The notes below the pieces were generated by a model that saw only the letters and a program-made list of their open reading frames with translations, did not search any database and was not told the origin of the DNA. DNA of 44,588 bases, from assembly GCA_036841525.1 (NCBI GenBank), contig DAITVZ010000041.1:1-44588 (forward strand), read 5' to 3'. This document shows, piece by piece, positions 8,184 to 15,003 of this stretch (positions within the stretch are counted from its first letter, which is position 1; each line of letters begins with the position of its first letter). The position numbers and the translations under genes are program-made. The DNA comes from JAAYEA01 sp012689325. GTDB taxonomy: Bacteria; Chloroflexota; Anaerolineae; JAAYEA01.

Positions 8184-10085
8184 CTAAATATCCAGGTTGC
8201 GCACCTCTTTGGCGTGGGTCTGGATGAAGCGCTTGCGCGGCGGCACGCTGGAGCCCATCAGCATGTCAAAGACGCGATCCGCCTCGGCGCCATCGTCCAC
8301 GGTCACTTGGACCAGGGTGCGCGAGTCGGGATTCATGGTGGTCTCCCAGAGCTGCGTGGGGTTCATCTCGCCCAGGCCCTTGTAGCGCTGAAGCGTGATG
8401 CCATCCTCATGGCCCTTGACCAGCGCATCCTTGTCCTCGTCGGTATAGGCATAGTGCACATCGTTCCGGCGCTGGACGCGATAGAGCGGCGGCTTGGCCA
8501 GGAAGAGGTGCCCGCTTTCGATCAGCGGGGCCATGTAGCGGAAAAAGAAGGTCAATAGCAGCGTGGCGATGTGCGCGCCATCCACATCCGCATCGGTCAT
8601 CACGATGATGCGGTGGTAACGCAGGTTAGTGAGGTCGAATTGCGAGCCGATGCCCGTCCCCAGCGCGGTGATGAGCGCCTGGACTTCCTTGTTGCCCAGG
8701 ATGGTGTTCAGGCGGCTCTTTTCCACGTTGAGGATCTTGCCGCGCAGCGGCAGGACGGCCTGGAAGCGCCGGTCGCGCCCCTGTTTGGCCGAGCCGCCGG
8801 CGGAATCGCCTTCGACGATATAGAGCTCGGCGTTGGTGGGGTCTTGCTCGGAGCAGTCGGCCAGCTTGCCTGGCAGGGTCATGCTCTCCAGGGCGCTCTT
8901 GCGGATGACCAGGTCGCGGGCCTGGCGCGCGGCCTGCCGCGCGCGCGAGGCGGTGAGCGCCTTGTCCACGATCTGCTTGCCGACGCGGGGGTTATCATCC
9001 AGATACTTGGAAAAGGCCTCCGCGACGACGGATTCGACCTGGCCGCGCAGCTCGGCGTTGCCCAGCTTGGATTTGGTTTGGCTTTCGAACTGCGGGTCCG
9101 ACATCTTGACGCTGACCACTGCGGTCAGCCCCTCGCGGACATCCTCACCGCCAAAGTTGGTATCCTTGTCCTTGAGCAGCCCGGCTTTGCGGGCGTAATC
9201 GTTCAGCGAGCGCGTCACCGCGGAGCGAAAGCCCGTCAGGTGGGTGCCGCCGTCGACGGTGTTGACGTTATTGGCGAAGGAATAAACCGACTCGGCGTAA
9301 CCATCGTTGTACTGGATGGCAGCCTCCACCAGGGTGCCCTCGATCTGCGCTTCCACATGGAAGGGCGGCGAGTGCAGCACCTCGCGGTTGCGGTTGAGGT
9401 AGCGCACGAACGAGGTGACCCCGCCCTCGAAGTGAAAGCTCATCTCGTGATCGGCGCGCTCATCGCGAAAAGCGATGGTCAGCGCCTTGGTCAGGAAAGC
9501 CATCTCGCGGAAGCGCTGGGCCAGGGTCTCGAAACGATAGTCCAACTGCTTAAAGATGGTTTCGTCCGGCAAAAAGTGGGTCTTGGTGCCCGTCTCTTTG
9601 GCCTTGCCGACCTGCTCCACCGGCGTCACGGGCTTGCCCTGTTCGTAGCGCTGCCGGTATACGTGGCCATCCCTCTGCACCTCGACCTCGAGATAGGCCG
9701 AGAGCGCGTTCACCGCCGAGACGCCCACGCCGTGCAAGCCGGAAGCGACCTTGTAGCTGCCGCTGCCAAACTTGGCGCCGGCGTGGAGCACTGTGTGCAC
9801 CACCTCCAGCGCATCCTTGCCGGTCTGCTCGTTGATGCCGACGGGGATGCCGCGGCCATTGTCCACCACGGTGACGCTGTGATCGGGGTGGATGGTGACC
9901 TCGATGCGGTTGCAGATTCCGGCCAGCGCCTCGTCGATGCTGTTGTCCACCACTTCGTAAACCAGGTGGTGGAGGCCCCGGATATCGGTGCTGCCGATAT
10001 ACATGCCCGGCCGGCGGCGCACCGCCTCCAGGCCCTCCAAAACCTGGATATCGGCGGCGGTGTAGGTAGAAGCAGATTCTGCCAT
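8184..10085 (-). CDS. gyrB: DNA gyrase subunit B
   Basis: The 633-residue ATPase subunit of the type II topoisomerase that introduces negative supercoils with GyrA. It has the GHKL ATPase motifs YEVVDNSIDEA, VDNGRGIPV and GLHGVGVSAVNALS, the transducer domain, then the TOPRIM domain with ELYIVEGDSAGGSA and TDADVDGAH, and the C-terminal KRFIQTHAKEVRNLDI tail of GyrB/ParE. The length fits GyrB without the proteobacterial insert; ParE cannot be strictly excluded because no gyrA or parC is in the window. ATG at 10085, with AAGGAG about 12 bases upstream. It starts 5 bases after the stop of the membrane protein and shares that gene's promoter. Confidence 0.95.
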   Translation of the reverse strand: MAESASTYTAADIQVLEGLEAVRRRPGMYIGSTDIRGLHHLVYEVVDNSIDEALAGICNRIEVTIHPDHSVTVVDNGRGIPVGINEQTGKDALEVVHTVLHAGAKFGSGSYKVASGLHGVGVSAVNALSAYLEVEVQRDGHVYRQRYEQGKPVTPVEQVGKAKETGTKTHFLPDETIFKQLDYRFETLAQRFREMAFLTKALTIAFRDERADHEMSFHFEGGVTSFVRYLNRNREVLHSPPFHVEAQIEGTLVEAAIQYNDGYAESVYSFANNVNTVDGGTHLTGFRSAVTRSLNDYARKAGLLKDKDTNFGGEDVREGLTAVVSVKMSDPQFESQTKSKLGNAELRGQVESVVAEAFSKYLDDNPRVGKQIVDKALTASRARQAARQARDLVIRKSALESMTLPGKLADCSEQDPTNAELYIVEGDSAGGSAKQGRDRRFQAVLPLRGKILNVEKSRLNTILGNKEVQALITALGTGIGSQFDLTNLRYHRIIVMTDADVDGAHIATLLLTFFFRYMAPLIESGHLFLAKPPLYRVQRRNDVHYAYTDEDKDALVKGHEDGITLQRYKGLGEMNPTQLWETTMNPDSRTLVQVTVDDGAEADRVFDMLMGSSVPPRKRFIQTHAKEVRNLDI

Positions 10086-10090
10086 GGGTA

Positions 10091-11122
10091 TCAGGACTCC
10101 TTATCGACTTGAGCTTGCTTTTGGGCGAGCAAGGCCTGGGCCAGGTGCTCTCGCCAGTCGGCATAGCAATCGCGGAAAAAGACCAGCCCCGCCGCGGCCA
10201 GCCCCGCGCTGACAAAGGCATTGGCGACGATGGCGAAGAGCATCCCGGGGATGCTCCCGGTAAAGATCGGCCAGACCAGGCCCAGGCCGGTGCGAATCAG
10301 GCGGATCAGGATCAGCAGGATCAGCACCACCCAGAAGTTCTTGTGCACGATATTCATGCTGGTCCACCAGGCGCGCAGCGGCGGCTCCTCGCCCAGCAGG
10401 ATGCCGTGCGGGATGAACATGATATAGAGGGCGAACCAGAAGGCCAACGTGCTGCCGAGCAGCGTCAGCATCTGCACCAGGAACGGGCTGAGCGCCCCGG
10501 CGATGAGCAGGACGATGACCAGCGGCCCCGCGATCATCGCCAAGACCAGGGCGATGGCGCAGGCCAGGATGATCACATGCAGCCAATAGCGGCCCAATCG
10601 GCGGCCGAGGTAGCGCAGGTTGATCTGCTCTTCGCGGACCTGCTGCGCGATCAGGCCGTGATAGATCACCGCCACCAGCAGGCCCACCAGTACCAGGACG
10701 ACCAGGGCCCCGAGCAGCGGCCAGCCGCTGGCGATCTGGATCACCCGGCCGGACCCCGCCGGCACGTCGCCCAACAGGCCGTTGCTGGCGATCAGGCTGG
10801 GCAGATCCAGGAGCCCCATGGAGAGAAAGGAGAGCACGTTGAGGCTGGACACGACGGTGAACAGGTTGAAGCGCTGGCCAAAGTCGCGCCAGAGGCGCTC
10901 CACGTCCATCTCTTGCCACAGCTCCCAGGCCTCGGCCCAGGCGGGGTTGTCCGGCTGCGCCAAGCTTAGCATCCCCTCCAGGCCTCGCTCCACCAGGGGC
11001 TGCAACGATATCTGCGGCCCCAGCCAGTAGAAAAGGTCCAGCAGGATGGGCAACAGGATGATCCACGGGCGACGAGCGATGACCTCGAACCCGGCGGATA
11101 GCGTCTCGATGATGCGCTTCAA
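10091..11122 (-). CDS. Multi-pass membrane protein of unknown function
   Basis: A 343-residue integral membrane protein with about six hydrophobic segments (near residues 17-35, 130-155, 175-220, 225-245, 265-285 and 295-325). The sequence FIPHGILLGEEPPLRAWWTSMNIVHKNFW resembles DUF-type membrane proteins in which several helices surround an amphipathic loop, but I cannot name a function. It starts at TTG (11122), which is supported by GGAGG nine bases upstream and by agreement with the MKRIIETLSAGFEVI pattern of such proteins. It is the first gene after the strong minus-strand promoter and LexA-like operator at 11173-11202, and gyrB follows 5 bases after its stop. Confidence 0.82.
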   Translation of the reverse strand: MKRIIETLSAGFEVIARRPWIILLPILLDLFYWLGPQISLQPLVERGLEGMLSLAQPDNPAWAEAWELWQEMDVERLWRDFGQRFNLFTVVSSLNVLSFLSMGLLDLPSLIASNGLLGDVPAGSGRVIQIASGWPLLGALVVLVLVGLLVAVIYHGLIAQQVREEQINLRYLGRRLGRYWLHVIILACAIALVLAMIAGPLVIVLLIAGALSPFLVQMLTLLGSTLAFWFALYIMFIPHGILLGEEPPLRAWWTSMNIVHKNFWVVLILLILIRLIRTGLGLVWPIFTGSIPGMLFAIVANAFVSAGLAAAGLVFFRDCYADWREHLAQALLAQKQAQVDKES

Positions 11123-11172
11123 AGCGATCGACCTCCAAGGTTGTCTCGCCGCCGAAGGCGAGCCACAGTCTG

Positions 11173-11202
11173 ATTATAGCAGAACATCAGTTCTTCTGTC
11201 AA
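11173..11202 (-). promoter_or_regulatory. Near-consensus promoter of the membrane protein-gyrB operon
   Basis: On the minus strand, TTGACA (11202-11197) and TATAAT (11178-11173) are both exact consensus hexamers separated by 18 bases. Transcription should start near 11166, about 45 bases before the TTG start of the membrane protein. Confidence 0.85.
11182..11193. promoter_or_regulatory. LexA (SOS) box-like palindrome between -35 and -10
   Basis: GAAC-ATCA-GTTC lies inside the spacer of the promoter above, extended by one matching base each side (A...T). GAAC-N4-GTTC is the core of the LexA box of Gram-positive bacteria. Its placement would block RNA polymerase when bound. Binding by LexA in this organism is inferred. 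Confidence 0.55.
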
Positions 11203-11216
11203 GCTCTCAAAACCAG

Positions 11217-11849
11217 CTAGAACAGCACCAACTGGTCGCCGCGCAGCTTGTCCTCGATCTTGGTGGCGATCAGCTCCAAGTGCCCGCCATCCTGGACGAA
11301 ATCCAGCCGGTCCGCCGGCACCACCAAGAGCGGGCAGAGCGTAAAGCTCGCCGTCCACGCTTCGTACAGCGTATTCAGCCGCTCCAGGTACTCGGGCGCG
11401 ATGGAGCGCTCATACTCGCGGCCGCGCATGGCGATGCGGTGTTGCAGGGTGGGCACCGAAGCGCGCAAGTACACCACCAGGTCGGGCGGCGGCAAGATCA
11501 TGGTCAGGACCTGGTACAGCTCGCCATAGCAGCGATAGTCGCGCTCGTCCATGTCCCCTTGGAGATACAAGTTCCGCGCAAAGATCTCGGCATCCTCGTA
11601 CACGCTGCGGTCCTGGATCACCGAGTGGGGGCGGTCCAGCAGCAGGCGATGATGCCGCAAGCGGCGCGAGAGGAAAAAGACCTGCGACTGAAAGCTCCAG
11701 CGCCGCATGTCGCCGTAAAAATCGGCCAGGTAGGGGTTGGCGTCTACCGGCTCGGGAAAGGGCTCCCAGCCGAACCGCCGGCTCAGCAGCCCGGTGAGCG
11801 TGGACTTGCCCACGCCGATGTTGCCCGCGATGGCCACGAAGTGTTTTAT
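11217..11849 (-). CDS. Deoxynucleoside kinase, probably with an ATA start
   Basis: A 210-residue deoxyadenosine/deoxyguanosine-type kinase that phosphorylates salvaged deoxynucleosides. It has the P-loop GNIGVGKST close to the N-terminus, the substrate-binding EPVDANPYLADFYGD, the DRS motif in QDRSVYEDA and the LID arginines in RGREYERS. Family members normally begin with M-x-KHFVAIAGNIGVGKS. Here the codon at that point is ATA (11849-11847), 6 bases after GGAGG and overlapping the upstream stop as ATAA. The only downstream alternative is GTG at 11837, which would remove half of the first strand and is 18 bases from GGAGG. It is coupled to the longer kinase upstream; the two may form a heterodimer as in lactobacilli. 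Confidence 0.85.
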   Translation of the reverse strand: MKHFVAIAGNIGVGKSTLTGLLSRRFGWEPFPEPVDANPYLADFYGDMRRWSFQSQVFFLSRRLRHHRLLLDRPHSVIQDRSVYEDAEIFARNLYLQGDMDERDYRCYGELYQVLTMILPPPDLVVYLRASVPTLQHRIAMRGREYERSIAPEYLERLNTLYEAWTASFTLCPLLVVPADRLDFVQDGGHLELIATKIEDKLRGDQLVLF

Positions 11850-12928
11850 GGCGCACCTCCACCCGCAGCCGCCTGGTTTGGGCTGTCCCCGCTGGTCCAC
11901 ATGGTGTCCCAGGTGCGGTCGCAGTTCTGGCGCATCTTGTGGAGATAAGCGTCCTCCAGGTCGACGCCGGCATAGTTGGCCAGCTTTAGGATATAGGCCA
12001 GGCAATCCGACAGCTCGTCGCGCAGGCCTTGCTGCTGCTCGGCCAGGGCCGATTCCAGGGCCTGCCCGGCGGACATGCCGTCGCGCTCCAGCATCTGCCG
12101 GCGCCGCAGGGCGTGGGTCATCTCGCGGGCCAGCTCGCCGATCTCTTGCTGCAAGCAGAAAAAGTTCATAAAGATGTCGGTGGAGAAGCCCTTCTCCTGA
12201 TCGAAGGCGCGGTGCCAGCGCTGCAGGGCGGGCAGGCTCTGGTGCTCCCCATCAAAGATGGCGCGGCTGTTTTCGGTCAGCCCCTCCGCCGAGATCTCGA
12301 GCAGGGAGCGCTGATGGGTGCCCTGTTGCAGCACGGAGCGGATGCGCTCGACGACCAGGGCCAAGTCCTCCGGGTTGCGCACGATGTTGAGACGGTTCGT
12401 GTCGATGGTCAGAACCGGGCTCAGGTCATAGTCGGCAAAAAAACGCTCATAGGCCCCGTTCAGCGCCTCCATGTACTCGCGGTCCATGTTGCGCTCATAG
12501 GAGCGGTCGCGGATGGCGATGCGCTCCATCAGCACGTCCGTGTCGGCCTTGAGGTAGGCGATCAGGTCGGGGCGGACCAGCTTTTCCGCCAGCAGGTCGT
12601 GCAGGTGATCGTACAGCGCCAGCTCGTCGCCATGCACGTTGAGGTGCGCAAAGAGGCGGTCCTTGGCAAAGGTGTAATCGCCGACGACGTTGCCGCTCTC
12701 CAATAGGGCGGGCGTCGCCAACTGCTGGCGGTAGCGGCTCAGCAGGAAAAAGATCTGGGTCTGAAAGGCGTATTGCTGCCGGTCGCCATAGAACTTGGAG
12801 AGGAAGGGGTTCTCCTCGAACACCTCCATCAGCAGCTTGGCCTTGAACTCGGGCTGGATCAGGCGCGCCAGGGTGGACTTGCCCACGCCGATGGCGCCCT
12901 CGATCGCGATATACAGGTTTTTCGACAC
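11846..12928 (-). CDS. Deoxynucleoside kinase fused to a MazG-like pyrophosphohydrolase domain
   Basis: A 360-residue two-domain protein. Residues 1-205 are a deoxynucleoside kinase with P-loop GAIGVGKS (11-18), FEENPFLSKFYGD, the GDYTFAKDRLF variant of the DRS region and LID RDRSYERNMD. Residues about 225-345 form an all-alpha NTP-pyrophosphohydrolase of the MazG type, with the acidic helices QQEIGELARE and RDELSDCLAYI expected to bind Mg2+. The C-terminus is a disordered Ala/Gly tail. GTG start at 12928, with GAGGAGG five bases upstream. The promoter at 12965-12993 precedes it. The fusion joins making a deoxynucleotide with hydrolysing a (deoxy)nucleoside triphosphate, which suggests pool balancing or clearing of damaged nucleotides; this is inference. 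Confidence 0.88.
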   Translation of the reverse strand: MSKNLYIAIEGAIGVGKSTLARLIQPEFKAKLLMEVFEENPFLSKFYGDRQQYAFQTQIFFLLSRYRQQLATPALLESGNVVGDYTFAKDRLFAHLNVHGDELALYDHLHDLLAEKLVRPDLIAYLKADTDVLMERIAIRDRSYERNMDREYMEALNGAYERFFADYDLSPVLTIDTNRLNIVRNPEDLALVVERIRSVLQQGTHQRSLLEISAEGLTENSRAIFDGEHQSLPALQRWHRAFDQEKGFSTDIFMNFFCLQQEIGELAREMTHALRRRQMLERDGMSAGQALESALAEQQQGLRDELSDCLAYILKLANYAGVDLEDAYLHKMRQNCDRTWDTMWTSGDSPNQAAAGGGAP

Positions 12929-12964
12929 GCCGGCCTCCTCAGTGGGCCCATTTCAAGCGCCCCG

Positions 12965-12993
12965 ATCATAGCACATCGTCCTTGGTTCGTCAA
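12965..12993 (-). promoter_or_regulatory. Promoter of the deoxynucleoside kinase operon
   Basis: Minus strand TTGACG (12993-12988), 17-base spacer, TATGAT (12970-12965). It lies 37 bases upstream of the GTG start at 12928 and is back to back with the promoter at 13010-13038. Confidence 0.8.
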
Positions 12994-13009
12994 TTGGGCG
13001 CCGTGAGAT

Positions 13010-13038
13010 TTGGCGGCGCGCTGGTATTGGAGTACACT
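13010..13038 (+). promoter_or_regulatory. Promoter of the creatininase-family gene
   Basis: TTGGCG (13010-13015), 17-base spacer, TACACT (13033-13038), ending 27 bases before the ATG at 13066. Only 16 bases separate its -35 from the -35 of the divergent kinase promoter, so one regulator could affect both. Confidence 0.65.
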
Positions 13039-13065
13039 GGCCCCAGTTGCGCCGAGGAGGTCATC

Positions 13066-13857
13066 ATGGAGGTTCGTTACGAGCGCCTGCGCCCCGATCA
13101 GATCGTGGCGCGCCGCCAAGCTTGCCCCGTCGCTTATTTGCCCATCGGCACCATCGAGTGGCACGGCGAGCACAACCCCGTCGGGCTGGACACGCTCAAG
13201 ATCCATGCGCTGCTGCAGCGCTGCGCCGAACGCACCGGCGGCCTGGTCTTTCCGCCGCTGTACTATGGAGAGAGCCGCGAGCAGGCGCTCATGGAGGCGA
13301 ATGCCTCCGATCGCGAGCAGATCGCGGCCAAGATGGCCCTGCCTCCGGAGAATTTCAAGCCGGGCTATATGTTCGCCAGCCCGGCGCAGCAGAGCAGCAA
13401 CTATTACCATCTGCTCATGCACATCATGTTCGAGATCAAGAGCCTGGGCTTCAAGGTGCTGGCGGTGGGCGCTGGACACTATCCCCTGTTGGACCACGCG
13501 CGGGCGGCGGCATCCTCTTTTCACCAGGCGCAATACGGCGGCGAAAAGATGCTCGTCTGGCCCTTCACCGGCTACGAGCTGGTGCGCGAGCGCTTCTCCC
13601 CCGCCGGGGACCACGCGGGCAAGTGGGAGACCTCCATGCTGATGCACCTCGACCCGGGGATGACGGACCTCTCGCGGCTGCCGGCGGATCGCTCCACGCC
13701 GCCCATCGGGGCCTCCAACAACGGCGTGCAGGACGCCTCCGCCGCCTGGGGCGCAGAGGTCGTGGCCGCCATCGTCGACCAAGTGGATATCAAGGTGCGC
13801 TACCTGCTGGATAACTATGCCAGCTTTCGAGGGCACGGGGCGCCGTTATTCATCTAG
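13066..13857 (+). CDS. Creatininase-family amidohydrolase
   Basis: A 263-residue member of the creatininase/MftE/FAPy-deformylase family of metal-dependent amidases. The signature LPIGTIEWHGEHNPVGLDT supplies the expected ligands Glu31, His33 and Asp42. GAGHYPLLDHAR and the later GDHAGKWETSML supply the downstream His and Glu. The substrate may be creatinine, a formamidopyrimidine or a peptide; I cannot tell which. The start is the ATG at 13066, after a GAGGAGG site five bases away; the longer frame from 12982 crosses the promoter. It is followed after 18 bases by a zinc dehydrogenase in the same orientation, and a strong hairpin ends the pair. Confidence 0.88.
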   Translation: MEVRYERLRPDQIVARRQACPVAYLPIGTIEWHGEHNPVGLDTLKIHALLQRCAERTGGLVFPPLYYGESREQALMEANASDREQIAAKMALPPENFKPGYMFASPAQQSSNYYHLLMHIMFEIKSLGFKVLAVGAGHYPLLDHARAAASSFHQAQYGGEKMLVWPFTGYELVRERFSPAGDHAGKWETSMLMHLDPGMTDLSRLPADRSTPPIGASNNGVQDASAAWGAEVVAAIVDQVDIKVRYLLDNYASFRGHGAPLFI

Positions 13858-13875
13858 AAAGGGAGATTGGTCTAT

Positions 13876-14928
13876 ATGAAAGCAGCAATCCTCTATAACG
13901 ATCGCGATATCCGGATGGGGACCGCGCCGGACCCGGAGATCAAGCCCGACCAGGTGCTGGTACGCCCGCTCTACGTGGGCATCTGCGGCACGGACCTGCA
14001 TATCTACCGCGGCGAGTTTCACGATCGCGTCAAGTACCCGGCCATCCTGGGCCACGAGTTTGGCGGCGTGATCGAAGAGGTGGGCAAGGAAGTGCCGGGC
14101 TACAAGCGCGGCGACCGGGTGGTGGTGGACCCGATCCTCTCCTGCCACCATTGCACCGCCTGCCTTACCGGACACATCAACGCCTGCCGCACGCTCAAGC
14201 TCTTGGGCGTGGACCTGGACGGCGGCTTTGGGCAGCTTGTGGCCGCGCCTTTCGAGACGCTCTTCAAGTTGCCGGAAGAGATTCCCATGCAGGACGTGCC
14301 CATGGTCGAGTTGTACTCTATCGGCCATCACGCCTTGCGCCGGGGCGCCGTGCAGCCGGGTGAGACCGTGGTCATCCTGGGCGCGGGCAAGGTGGGGCTC
14401 TCTATCCTGGACGTGCTCTGCCACAGCGCCGGGCCGGCCATCGCCATCAGCGTCGACCGGGAGGATCACCGGCTGGGCATCGCGCAAAAGATCGGCGCCG
14501 ATGCGACCATCAATAACCAGTACGAGGATGCGGTGGCGCGGGTGCTGGAGCTGACCAACGGCGAGGGGGCGGACTGCGTGATCGAGGCCATCGGCCACTA
14601 TACCGTCGCCGAGGGCCAGGAGCCGCCGCTGCAACAGGCGGTGCGGATGGTGCGCAACGGCGGGCGCATCGTCACGCTGGGTCTGGGCGAGCAGCGCTCC
14701 GATGTCTTTTTCAAGACCTTTGTCATCAAGGAAGCGGAACTGATCGCCTCGCGCGTTACCATGGGCGAGTTCCCGCGGGCGATCCGCCTGCTCTCCAAGG
14801 GCATCCTGCACCCTGAGCTGCTGATCACCCACCGCCTGCCCATCCGCGAGGCGGCCAAGGCCTTCTCCAGCCTGGATCACGAGGACCCGGAAACGATCAA
14901 GGTCGTGCTGGACGTGCAGGCGGTGTAG
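13876..14928 (+). CDS. Zinc-dependent medium-chain alcohol/polyol dehydrogenase
   Basis: A 350-residue NAD(P)-dependent dehydrogenase of the threonine/sorbitol dehydrogenase branch. Catalytic zinc ligands are Cys37 (GICGTDLHIY) and the His60-Glu61 pair (LGHEFGG). The structural zinc has four Cys (90, 93, 96, 104) in SCHHCTACLTGHINAC. The nucleotide-binding motif is VILGAGKVGLS near residue 168. The substrate is probably a sugar alcohol, sugar or amino alcohol. ATG at 13876 is chosen over the upstream TTG at 13867 because the family starts MKAA. The ribosome binding site is AAGGGAG, somewhat far upstream. It is cotranscribed with the amidohydrolase before it. Confidence 0.9.
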   Translation: MKAAILYNDRDIRMGTAPDPEIKPDQVLVRPLYVGICGTDLHIYRGEFHDRVKYPAILGHEFGGVIEEVGKEVPGYKRGDRVVVDPILSCHHCTACLTGHINACRTLKLLGVDLDGGFGQLVAAPFETLFKLPEEIPMQDVPMVELYSIGHHALRRGAVQPGETVVILGAGKVGLSILDVLCHSAGPAIAISVDREDHRLGIAQKIGADATINNQYEDAVARVLELTNGEGADCVIEAIGHYTVAEGQEPPLQQAVRMVRNGGRIVTLGLGEQRSDVFFKTFVIKEAELIASRVTMGEFPRAIRLLSKGILHPELLITHRLPIREAAKAFSSLDHEDPETIKVVLDVQAV

Positions 14929-14956
14929 CGAAGCAGTCTCGCTGGCGACCAACAAA

Positions 14957-14991
14957 AAACAGGGCCTCGCTTAGCTAGCGAGGCCCTGTTT
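14957..14991. terminator. Bidirectional intrinsic terminator
   Basis: A perfect 15-bp stem (14957-14971 with 14977-14991) and a 5-base loop, preceded by a run of A and ending in TTT. It lies between two convergent genes and can stop transcription from both sides. Confidence 0.9.
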
Positions 14992-15003
14992 GCGTCCCTG
15001 GGG

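Noticed and set aside
8571..10112. 513-codon plus-strand open frame
   Set aside because: Complement of gyrB. The minus-strand frame carries all gyrase motifs, and this one carries none.
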